From positions 26,215,399 through 26,279,398 of the forward strand of contig CM063108.1 of assembly GCA_031841125.1 (NCBI GenBank): a stretch of DNA of 64,000 nt. Reading direction: 5' to 3'. The notes beneath the pieces were generated by a model that saw nothing but the letters and a program-made list of their open reading frames with translations, did not search any database and was not told where the DNA came from. This document shows, piece by piece, positions 34,558 through 44,839 of this stretch. Every line of letters starts with the position of its first letter. Position 1 is the first letter of the stretch. The position numbers and the translations under genes are program-made. Source of the DNA: Acanthococcus lagerstroemiae (taxonomy: Eukaryota > Arthropoda > Insecta > Hemiptera > Eriococcidae).

Positions 34558-37500
34558 TTATTATGCACGAGGCAATCGCGACAGTACCTTGAGCACTTTT
34601 TTAACGCTCTGCGCGTGCGTGTGAACTCTGTCTTTGATCTTTTTATTATTCGTTGATTCGTGTTCCTTTCGTTCAGATACTTTCAGGATACTTCTCCTTA
34701 TATAATAAAAACTATCGACATTTGTCGATATATCTTTTCGCTGCCATGACTGTGGATTCAACAGTAGCAAAAAATATAATCTGAAAAGACACATAATAAA
34801 TAATCATATCAAACACAAAATCGTCGTATAATTTGCTCCATTTGTAATTATAAATGTCCAGATCGTAATCAATTAATTCGTCATTTAACGAAAGTTCACG
34901 ATGAGAGTATCCAGAAACGAACACTCACGTTCGCATCTGCCAGTGGTAAGTTCCTAATTAGCTTCCAACGAAGAAAAAATCTCAAGAGATTAGTCAGTGA
35001 ATGATAGAGAATCACCCATATCTCACCCCAAATTTCACTGTTTTAGAATTTGCGGTATGGAAGAAAGGTATTGAGCTGACGAATCTTTGTCGATATGTCT
35101 CGAAATCAGGAACGCGAGAACGAACAGGGAACGAAGTACGTGAACGACGTTTTTACTGCCATAGGGATGGCTTCTTCTATGAAAAGGTTCCTCGAAAAAA
35201 ATCACTCAAAAGTCAGAGTTCCAATAAAATCAACGCGTCATGTCCATCCCAAATTATTTACAAGGAGTATCCGCAAGGAAAAATTCAAGTTTCATATATA
35301 ACTAGTCACCACGGACATAGTAAGGAAAATATAGGTCATTTACATTTCACTAAGGATGAACGAGCTGCGATTGCTGGTAAGCTATTTAGTATTGACTCTT
35401 GCCAAAAAGTATAGTCAATTATGGTAAATATTGTTACAGAGAAAATTAAAGCTGGTGTAGAATTTGATCGCGTGTTGGATGATATTCGCGAAAAAAATTC
35501 TGATATCCGAATGCCGATAGCTGTAATTCAGAAGCAGGATTTGAGAAATATAGTACGTGATTTTGACTTGGACCCTTCACGCGGCCATACCAATGATGCT
35601 GTGAGTGTAGAAGTATGGTATAACAGAGTAAGTAAAGTTGAAGACCAGTCTTTGAATCCTGTACTTCACTACAAACGTCAAGAAGAACAAGAAAGCGGAT
35701 TCAATGATGAAGATATTGTACTGATTATTGCTAATAGTTTCCAGCGAGAAATACTGAGTAAATTTGGTAACAATATTATGTGTATTGATAGTACACATGA
35801 TATGACAGAATAGAATTTCTATCTTACCACCTTTGTCGTAGTAGACGAATATGGAGCTGGAGTATCGGTTGCCTATTGCATATCTAACAGAAAAGATACG
35901 AGTACCTGGCTTATATTTTTTCAGAAATTGAAGGAACACGTAGGAGTATTATTGCCAAAGGTATTTATGTCAGATGATGACAAGAGTTTCTATAACGCTT
36001 GGTGTCAAGTAATGGGCCCAGTACCCCACCGACTGCTATGCACTTGGCATGTGGATAAAAATTGGCGTGAAAAAATGAGAGGATGTATTTCTAGCCCAGA
36101 GAAACGAGCAGCTGTCTACAAAGCATTGCGTGTGTTACTACAGGAAGTTAATATTGAACTGTTTCAAACATTAATGAATGGTTTTTTAATCGAAGTAATG
36201 GAAGATAATGACACAAAATTATTCGGTGACTATTTCAAATCGTACTATGCTTCCAGATCTGAATCTTGGACATACTGCTATTGAAAGAATTGTGGCATAA
36301 ATACGAATATGAGATTAGAATCTATACACAAAATCCTCAAATGTTTCTACCTTCACGGCCAAAAAAATAGAAGACTCGATAAATGTATCGATGCCCTTGT
36401 CAAGTATACTCGCGATTGTTTATTTTCTAGATTACAGAAGAAAGTCAAAAAACAGCGTCATTCCAAGATCCAAAATATCAAAGAAAGCCACCGAAAATCA
36501 ACGTCTGTTCAAGGTATTCAAAGAACAAGCACCATGTTTTTATGGCTGGTAGAGTCATCTAGAAGTAAGGAAATACAGTATGAAGTCGAGCAATTGATAG
36601 AGAACATTGAATCGTGCAGTCCTGATTGCCTTGCAATTTGTGAAGAATGTCAACCAATCATATGTATCCATACTTTTTCGTGTAATTGCGTTGATTATGT
36701 TGTAAAACATAATATCTGTAAGCACATTCATGCTTGTGTGACTCACATTTCCAAGTCAAGTCAATTGTCTAATCATGTAGGCACTCGAGACGAACAGGAA
36801 CATTTAGAGGCCGATGAAGAGGATATTCTAACGCCGTTCACAGATTTTTTTGGAAGTATCTCCCAAAATGATGATCTTGCGCCACTCCATAGTAAGACTG
36901 AAGCTGTACTTGGATACCTAACTCCACCTCGGTGTCGTAACTTTTCAGAGGAGGAAAGGAAAATTCTATCCCGTAAACTTGACCAGCTGTTGGAGATAGT
37001 TCAACCGTGTAAGCTCACATCTGTAGAGCATGAAAATAAAAAATCAGAACCAGCCAATACGAACATCATTCATCAAAGAAGATTATTTTCAACTAAGAAA
37101 AAAAAGAAGTCAACATCTGCTTCTAGTTTATCAAAACCCACATCTGCAGAAACTTTAAATTTTAAGAAATCTTTACGTAATCCTTTAGTTGAAATACAAA
37201 ATATACATACCTAGTTTGATCATCAGTATACGTCCTTGTGATATGTGTTTTTTTTTTGTCAACTTTCAATTCTACTTATTCATTGAGCGATCCTTGTTTT
37301 GTTAGTTTGTTTCTTTTTCGTTAATTTCAATTTTTGCCATGATACATAGCTATACACCGAAATATGAAATTGTGATTACCTATTATGGTTACCTACTTTT
37401 ATAAAATAATTATAAGTCTGTTTGGAATACTTTCTATTCAGAATTATGTAGTCATTCTCGTTAGTCATTACTTTTATGTCCAGTTTTTCAATTTATTCTT

Positions 37501-38004
37501 GGTGCTTTGTTAGTTTCTTATGTTAAGTTTTTCAATTCATTCATTAAGTCGTCCTTGTTTTGTTTGTATTTCTTAGTTTTCGATTTTTACTAAACCAACA
37601 TTTAAAATTGTGATGATTAAGATTTACCTGCTTTTCAACATTGTAATTGATGTGATTTAGATACCTACTTTTCTAAAATATAATAATTGAGTCAAATTTG
37701 TAGACTTTTTTTTTGTTGGCTACTTCGAGAAATTAAATGGAATGATTTAGTACGTATTCAGAAATGTTTTTCCAAAAATAATTTCGGCGTGAAAAGAGCC
37801 GAAATCAACTCTGTGGGTGATAGAATTCATAATACCTAAAATGAATTTTTGTAAATTAATTTTTCAGTAAATAGACCCATAACGAATAATAAGAACAAGG
37901 ACGAGACGAATACTCGAAAGACTTACGAGTTTACACGCATGCGCAGTGCGCAGTGCGCTAAAAACATGCTCAAGGTACTGTCGCGATTGCCTCGTTTATT
38001 ATAC
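34558..38004 (+). mobile_element. Mutator-like element (MULE), 3429 bp, with TIRs and 9-bp duplication
   Basis: The element is 34567-37995. Both ends carry ACGAGGCAATCGCGACAGTA as inverted repeats. The match is perfect for about 29 bp and continues with gaps through GCG...TGCGTGT(G/A)AACTC for about 65-75 bp. Flanks are TTATTATGC (34558-34566) and TTATTATAC (37996-38004), a 9-bp target duplication with one mismatch. Length of duplication, long terminal inverted repeats and the MULE/SWIM protein inside all agree. The right subterminal region, 37215-37920, is AT-rich and non-coding. The nearly intact ends and few coding lesions suggest a relatively young insertion. Confidence 0.9.
34742..37214 (+). 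pseudogene. MULE transposase with C2H2 fingers and SWIM finger, lightly broken
   Basis: Two C2H2 fingers come first: CHDCGFNSSKKYNLKRH at 34742 and CSICNYKCPDRNQLIRH at 34834, offset by a one-base frameshift. A GTAAGT donor at 34946 and a TTTTAG acceptor ending 35046 would remove 101 bp and join finger 2 in frame to FAVWKKGIELTN. The main frame then stays open to 37214 except for TAG at 35412, TAG at 35811 and TGA at 36282, with no frameshift. MULE core motifs: CIDSTHDMT (Asp at 35787), FMSDDDKSFYNAW (about 35964-36002) and the following CTWHVDKNW (36039). A CxCx9CxH SWIM finger (CNCVDYVVKHNICKH) is at 36681-36725. The C-terminus is basic and serine-rich. As it stands it cannot make a full transposase. 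Confidence 0.85.
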
Positions 38005-39855
38005 AGACAGATAATTTATAAATACATATGCGATTCCACATTACTTTATCAAGTATTATCTTGTGACCTTGTTAAGCAAAGGTCTCCCTCAACCGTGTCC
38101 ACTCCCGCCGGTCAGCTGCAATTTAGTGGTACCTTTTGTGCCTCAGAAATTCTGAAAAATCATCCGCCCATCTTCATTTTGGGGAACCTTGTTTTCGTTT
38201 TCCAGCCAGCAGCCAGCCTGTTGATTTCTTTGTCCACCTGCTATGATCGACCCTAGCCTCATGTCCTCCCCAATCCCATTTTGTCTTCTTTTCTTTTTTG
38301 TCTAATTGTGTGTAATAAATTCCAACTGCATTTCAGTTCAGGGGAAGGGTGGATACAGTGTTACAGAAATTGCCTTATTCTCATTTGCCTACCACTGAAA
38401 GACTGTAGAAAAAATCAGTTTGCGACATCGGAAAGTACCATCAGTGAGGGTGAAACTGCCCAAAAATAAACGGTTTTTCAACATTTCACTAAGAAGATGT
38501 TATTTGCGGTGATTAATTTTGTGGATACAAACAAAACCAACCCTTGGTCACATGATAACATGCATACGCAATATTATCAAGCACATACTTTTTCGGAAAA
38601 TTCAATTAAGCTGCGAGCGGCTTGACCCCACGTAAGGGGTATGAAGGTAATCAGTCTAAAAGTGTCCTTTAATAAAGTATTTTTACGTCAGACCTGGAAT
38701 TAGGATACACTATTATCACATAGCCACCACCCGCTTTCTCTTGAAGGACATCTTTGTTCTTCCCATGCTCTGCGTGACACAATATCGTCGAATTTACGAA
38801 TCATACTGAACATTGCAGTTTTACTAAAAATGATTCAAATACTGGAAGTCTTGAAATTGCTTTTGACAAAAAATTGAAAATAAATTCATGCCGTAAAACC
38901 ATAAAACACATCGAGCATTGGATTGAAATCCAACAGTCAATCAATTAATGGAGATTCGCCTTCACTCCACGATTTATTCAATTTCAATTTTTCGTGAGTA
39001 TCCGGCCAATGAATCAAGTGATAAAATTCAATTCAATGGGATCTTACAGAGCACAAAATTCTTTATCAGTAATGTTATTCCATTTTACTTAGACAACTTT
39101 CAATTTGTTTCCCTAATGAATTAAAATTTATAATGCATTCTTGCTATATTCAAAATTTCAGAATTCTCAGTGATAACCGCGATTTACGAAAACATTAAAA
39201 TAGAACACAGGTCTCATCGATCACACCCTCCAGTACCAAACTGTCTTTGGTTCAAGTTTCTATCATTCTGCGCCAGAGCACAGCACTCGTTTGAAGACAT
39301 ACAGCCACGAGCGAGCATCTTCGCCCCACCTGATCATTTTCAACTCCCACTGACGGTTTGTCTTTTTCTGAACATTTTGACATATTGAACATTAATGAAG
39401 CATTTTTTCCAAGTGGTTAAATTTAAACTTTTATAGAGCTCCTTTTTTTTGTAACACTGTACTATGGATGGCTACAATGATACACGAGTATGGGTACAGT
39501 GTTACAGGCTTAGGTTACATGAATAAATATCGCTGTAATAAAATGATCTGTCGTGTTTTTTTATGAAAGATCGTGTGTAATGTCTTTTCTGTGCGGAAAT
39601 ATTGATAATTTATACACGTAAAAATCGAAAGTTGTTTATTTTACCGAAGGTGGCAAAACTGATTTGTACCTCATACAAGTATGTACTCATAGTTCAAAAC
39701 AAGATATTTTAAAAGCAATTTGGACGGTAGTTATTGCCAAATTAAATTTCAAGCCGTTTTTAAAAAAATTTTAATTTTTCAAATCAAAATTGAAGAAAAA
39801 AGAATACAAAACTAAAAACGAATACATAAGCTGATAGGTATCTTTTTTTACCTCC
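38005..39855. other. No gene seen
   Basis: AT-rich DNA with short ORFs and no recognisable domain. No clear paralogue in the window. Confidence 0.45.
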
Positions 39856-39857
39856 AT

Positions 39858-40011
39858 TAGGGTACTATAGTTTTCACGCAGGTATACTGGACCGCCATTT
39901 TGATTCCTAAGTTAGTCCGAGCATTCTCGGACGCGCTCGCACCCGGTCAAGAACGTTAGTTGGGAATCAAAATAGCGGTCCATTATACCCGAGTGAAACT
40001 ATAGAACCTTA
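39858..40011. mobile_element. Palindromic MITE, ~150 bp, possible TA target
   Basis: About 50 bp at each end are inverted copies: GGTACTATAGTTTTCACGC answers GTGAAACTATAGAACCT, and GGACCGCCATTTTGATTCC answers GGGAATCAAAATAGCGGTCC. A TA lies just outside both ends (39858-39859 and 40010-40011), as in Tc1/mariner-type MITEs, although TA is too short to be strong evidence. No ORF. No second copy was noticed in the window. Confidence 0.7.
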
Positions 40012-40220
40012 CCCCCATTTTCGTAGAAAAATATGACTAGCGCTTTTCTATTTTTGGTAAGTGCAATGTCTATGAAATAGAAACGGTTGCTCCAAGGGGT
40101 ACAGTGTTACAATCTAAATTTGTTATGCTCTGTTGGTATCTGTGTTATCAATTGTAAATTACATTTCACAAGTTTTAAACTTCTTTGTATGTGAATGTAC
40201 TTGTTTTGAAGAATTTTTTA

Positions 40221-40883
40221 GAACCAGTTGTAGGTTCTTCGAGACGAGCTACAACAAAGCGTCGCAGAAGATTAGAGTATCATTACTGTTTTCCTGACCA
40301 CAAAGAAACCAATGATGAAGAAAAGAGTACGAAGGAAGAATAAGTCATGCAAAAAGAAATGGAAGAAATTCGGTGACATGCAGTGACAACGGTACCTAAA
40401 ATTAACGAGACCTTAGAAGTAGCGGAAACATGTTCACAACAAAACCGTAGATCCTCATACAGTGACACCCCAGTGAGACATCCGAATAGCAAGGGGACTA
40501 ACTGAATCAAGAATCGAGCGCTGAGCGTTCCCTCGAGCGTTGAAGAAATGGACGGCGATGCCATAATGAACGTAGAAGGTGATATAAAAACTCAAACTTT
40601 AGGATATTTTACCGTCCCTTCAAGATATTTACAAGACGGCAGATTTGTAACATCATACTCGTATTTGGAATCGACGATCTCCTTACAACTACAATCACAT
40701 TACACATCACTTACTCCAGCAGCAACAAGTAACGATTTCAGATTCTATTTTCATGAGTAATGGAATGAGGTACTCACCTGCAACAAAAATAATGAATTCA
40801 CAATTAATAAAATCGGATTGTAAAAGCAGAACAAAAAATTAAAAACCTATTATTATTTCATCTTCATTGCTGGGCGCCATATG
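40221..40883 (+). repeat. Dispersed repeat R2, copy 2 (uninterrupted)
   Basis: Counterpart of 10814-11736 without the LTR; the insertion point corresponds to ATGC at 40347-40350. The right half (40560-40883) is best conserved. The conceptual reading (VLRDEL; TKEE; then TLGYFTVPSRYLQDG) contains stops and is not a functional gene. It is followed by unrelated sequence, showing that the transposase next to copy 1 is not part of R2. Confidence 0.8.
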
Positions 40884-41389
40884 AAGGCACACTGGTGAAA
40901 TTAGATTTAAAAAAAATCATCAGTATACTGATGACGAGTATTTACACTGCATGCAGATACATCGGTACATGGATATGTCTCATGGATACGTCTTATGGCA
41001 ACGGAATACGTTTCACTCATTCAGTCAACATGGGGATGTCGATGTCTTCCAATATAATTCAATAATTGCCGTGATGATGTCATTGTAACAACATTCTCTG
41101 TGTGAATAGCCCAATCTCACTGTCGGTCGGTCAAAACGTGACACATAAAATTCGTTGAAGAACAGCGAATAGACATACCCATATCTGAATTGAACTCCCC
41201 GAAATTCTCATGGATTTGAAACAATTTGTGGGCTGATGAAGCGATAACAAAGAGAAAGGGAAATGAGGTGATTAGATCCTTAGTTGTACGTTACAGGAAG
41301 GAGAGTAGTAGCTAAAAGCTATACAGTGCTGAGTTCTCAGAGCACCGGGGCGCTTGTAAGTGAGGTGATCCTCTCTTCTCCAATAATCA

Positions 41390-41650
41390 TATGTTTGTAT
41401 AAATCGTTCTGCCTGGCTACTTTCTGCGTAGTATGATGCGAGCGCCCAACGAATGTCTTTGGTCTCCTGCATTCTTATACTTCCAGCACATGATCTTTTC
41501 AAACCACGTTATTCTCATGGCTCACTTTCCTTTTCCACCCTCGATCGGCCAGGTAGGGCATCCGTTTCTAGTTTAGTTAACAGTTTATATGTTTTAACAC
41601 TCGCAGTAAAATTTGTTTTCACTATCGATCAATATACGCGTTTTCTCCAA
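41390..41650 (+). repeat. Dispersed repeat R3, copy 2
   Basis: Aligned by eye with 2320-2605; the two share CTGCCTGG, TTTCTGCxTAG, TGATCTTTTCAAA and CAATATACGCG in order. No coding frame. Class unknown. Confidence 0.65.
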
Positions 41651-42066
41651 ACTCTCGTTTCTTCGATTTTGAATGCTCTCACTACGACCACGACTAAATA
41701 CATCTCTCGCGCGTAATACCCGAATAACAACCAAAAATTGAGCGGTGTCTCAGGGGACACTTTATAGGAACCCAAAATACCTCCCCCCTCCCCGCGACAA
41801 AAATTAATAAATTGAAAGACAGGGTTCAAAATTTTCTAGTAACAAAATACTCTCAGTTTCTGGAGAATGACCTACATCTTATTTTACTTGGCATCCGTAA
41901 TTGATCTTGAATCCTGAATTCTTCTCATCGGTATAGCGCCTTGAGAGTTTCTCAACTCAGAAATTCCTTTATGTTTATCCTGCTGGCAGAACAGGCTGCA
42001 AGGGTCTATTCAGACTCGAACTTTGCCATTTGTAAAGCCTACTGATTTCTTAGCTTGTAAAACATC

Positions 42067-42385
42067 CCTAGTACCAGGGACGTACCGATAGGGGGCAGAG
42101 GCCAACTTACCCCCCCCCTCCCCCGGTAGGAATTTTTCACTTAGCAGTTAGGAAAGTTTACTATTTCAGTCAGGCAAGCTGGAAAAATCCAACAAATTAA
42201 AAGGTTTTTCTTTGCTTTGCTACTTGGAAATTGAGTTCAGAAGTTGGGAAAACCCAACAAGTCAAAAGGTTTTTCTTCTTTTGCTTTGATGCTTGGAAAT
42301 TCTGAGTTGAGTCAGTTGGGACTTTCACAATTTCACCCCCCCCCCCTCCCCTGAAAAAACTCTTCGGAACGTCCCGGCCTAGCAC
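42067..42385 (+). mobile_element. hAT-like MITE, 303 bp, complete
   Basis: The element is 42075-42377. Termini are CAGGGACGTACCGATAG and, from the right, CCGGGACGTTCCGAAGAG. The octamers CCTAGTAC (42067-42074) and CCTAGCAC (42378-42385) form a target duplication with one mismatch. Poly-C runs lie just inside both ends. The interior has a duplicated block of about 75 bp (AAAAGGTTTTTCTT, then GCTTTG and CTTGGAAATT, each twice). A truncated relative is at 33945-34153. Confidence 0.85.
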
Positions 42386-42584
42386 AACTTGGAATTTCTA
42401 CAGCAAACATAGATAGCACCGCGTCTGTAGCTACTAGACCAGAACATTATAGTTCATTTTATCAAGTCAAAATCTGAGAAGAAAGATACTAGAGCAGCTC
42501 ACCCAGCTGAGCAGCGAGTATAGCGCAACATGTCGGTAACGTCGAATAATCCAAACTGACTGTGATAAAGCGCTGTTGACACGA

Positions 42585-42710
42585 GTACAATCATCCGCCA
42601 TTGTGACTCCAGCCGCGCCCGTCGATGCCGAATTGACTACGCGGTACGCTCCGCATAGTCGGATTCGGCATCCACGGGCACGGTCGGAGTCAAATATGGC
42701 ATGTTTTCAT
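42585..42710. mobile_element. Palindromic MITE of the CCGCCAT family, diverged copy
   Basis: ATGCCGAATTGACTACGCGG answers CCGCATAGTCGGATTCGGCAT around a centre near 42650. Outside this, CCGTGCC/GGGCACGG-like arms and CCGCCATTGTGACTCC answer GGAGTCAAATATGGC. The order of motifs (GCCAT...GAxTC...AATTGACTACGCG) is the same as in the copies at 45034 and 50069. Outer limits and target duplication were not resolved. Confidence 0.65.
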
Positions 42711-43986
42711 AGTCAGTGGTTCCACCAGCTAGGTCATATAAAATCACATAAGGAACTATTCAGTGTTGCCAGATTTGGTACATTATACCAGATGTGGTAT
42801 ATTTCAATTTTCCTGGTACAATGTCTATGAGGCGCGTTTTCATTATTCTTGGTAGGATATGATACACTTTCTGGTACGTTTTTGTCATTTGTTGGTTCGT
42901 TTTGGTACTATTTGATATGTTCAGCAGATTTTGGTACATTTTACAGATGTAGACCAAAAAATGTCTGCAACATTCTGGTACACTTTCAAAGATCACGCAT
43001 TTTATTAGGTACATTTCATTTGGAACCTGGCACAATATTGGGAAATTTCTTGTTGGCAGATTTTTCAACTTCCAACCTGACAACCCCGGAACCATTAACA
43101 GTTTCATTCACATTTAAAACTCCCTTAATTTTCAAATATGTGACTCGTCGAGTGAACAGTCGGTTTCGCTGACTACAATTCTCTTTTTCAAAAAGCCCTA
43201 AATCTTTACTCGCTCGTTCCAACACAGCATGTCAATTCTGTACCTCTCAAGCAATTAACTATCCCGAAAATGTGAAACCCTCGCCGAAGCGAGCATTGTG
43301 TAGTCGAACTTATAGTATTTTCCCGTTTTGTAAATACTACTTTCTTATTCTATAATGATACAGCTAGACTCCAGCGTTCGATTTGTTTGCTCGATGTTTC
43401 TACTTCATTACCTTTACTCCTATTTATACATGTTACCAGCTTAGAGTTTGCTGTAGTTTCGCTTCCCGTTTCTGTATACACCGTATAGTACACATGTTCC
43501 TTTCCGTAAATTTATCTTTCGTTTCGGTTTCTGATTTGCTCTCTGCTAATCTTCTCTGCGTAATCGATATACCTGTGAGTTTTTGCGAAAACGAGTAGTG
43601 AGCAAGCAACTTCTGCGCGCGAGTATGCATGTTCGCATACCCATCCGATTTCCGCCTCGCAGCCAAGGAAAACTGGTGTCGAGGGGTCTACCACACTTTG
43701 CGACTTCATCAAATAGTGGTTTCTAGTATTAGCACTACCTCTAACATCCCCTCGCGCTTGATCAAGACCAGATCTCCTCTCGAACACTAGGCTGGCTAAA
43801 CCACTGGCTATATCACTACGTGAAACTGAAAGCAGCGAAGAACAAAACCTATATGCGGTGATTCAGGAGAATGTACCCTCGCTGCCATTCAAAGAAAACC
43901 GTGCACTCTTGTGCAACTATGTATACTGCGTATGTATGCTTCGCTACTGATGTACCCATGAAGAGGTACAGGTAACAATATACGTG

Positions 43987-44430
43987 GTCGCTGTGTGACC
44001 GAGTGGTTAACGGGGGCCCGCTTCGCAATCCTCGCGTCTCGGGTTCGATTCCCACTAACGCCGGAAAGCTAGTGATATTCGAATACCCCCGCTATCATCC
44101 TAGCGAACACAGCAACTACAGTATCAATCGAGATGGGAAGATAACGCGTCCCGTAACCCCGCCAGTTCGAACGAACAAGGCATCACAGTCACAGGGCGTG
44201 TTACACCGGATCTGAAAGATTGGGACTGTCGGATGCACGTCGTGGCTAGCTTACTCAACGTCGTGAAACACGTGGCTAGTAGGCGAACTGCGGCTGCACA
44301 CTCTCCGGCACAGAGAAGGAAACTCTAACGCAACAAACCGTGGGGAAAGCAACGGCACACTACCCCGACTAACCCTGCCCAGGAAAGTCGCGCGTTAGAA
44401 ACCGCGATCGCCAAAATCCGGCACCCGATT
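43987..44430 (+). repeat. tRNA-derived SINE, copy 2
   Basis: The head carries a Pol III A box (TGACCGAGTGG, 43996-44006) and a perfect B box (GGTTCGATTCC, 44042-44052) 36 bases apart, the layout of a tRNA gene. The 3' acceptor half does not close into a cloverleaf, so this is a SINE rather than a tRNA gene. The body matches copy 1 (6150-6605, minus strand). A possible ATATAC flank on both sides (43978-43983 and 44439-44444) is too short and AT-rich to trust. The ancestral tRNA species cannot be decided. Confidence 0.85.
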
Positions 44431-44839
44431 GATTAATGATATACATAACTTCCCAATTTGATAAGCCAGTACTGCTAATGGGCTTGGCATTGCGACAGTA
44501 ATAGCTGCTAGTAATGGGTACCTCATGCAAGCATTTAGCATCATTGCTGGATCAGTACTGTGTCAGTCCAGTTAAAATAGCATAGGCACATTGATCTCCC
44601 AAACAGCAGCTAGATACTGGCGCACAACAACCGAGCATGATACAAGTACAAACTATACACCGGCAACAAACAAGCGGCACTCGGCTGGCTTATACCACGT
44701 ACTCTGGCTTAATAAGAGGACATTAAAAGTCTGAACAAGCCTTATATGGTGACTTTGACTAATTGTTAACGGAAATCATTCTGATCTGAGCGAACATTGT
44801 GTCAATAGCGTTTGCCTATAAGGGACCTGAGCAAAAGGG

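Noticed and set aside
43987..44065. Functional tRNA gene
   Set aside because: A and B boxes are present, but the acceptor and other stems do not close, and the sequence continues into a repeat body shared with 6150-6605, so it is a SINE head.
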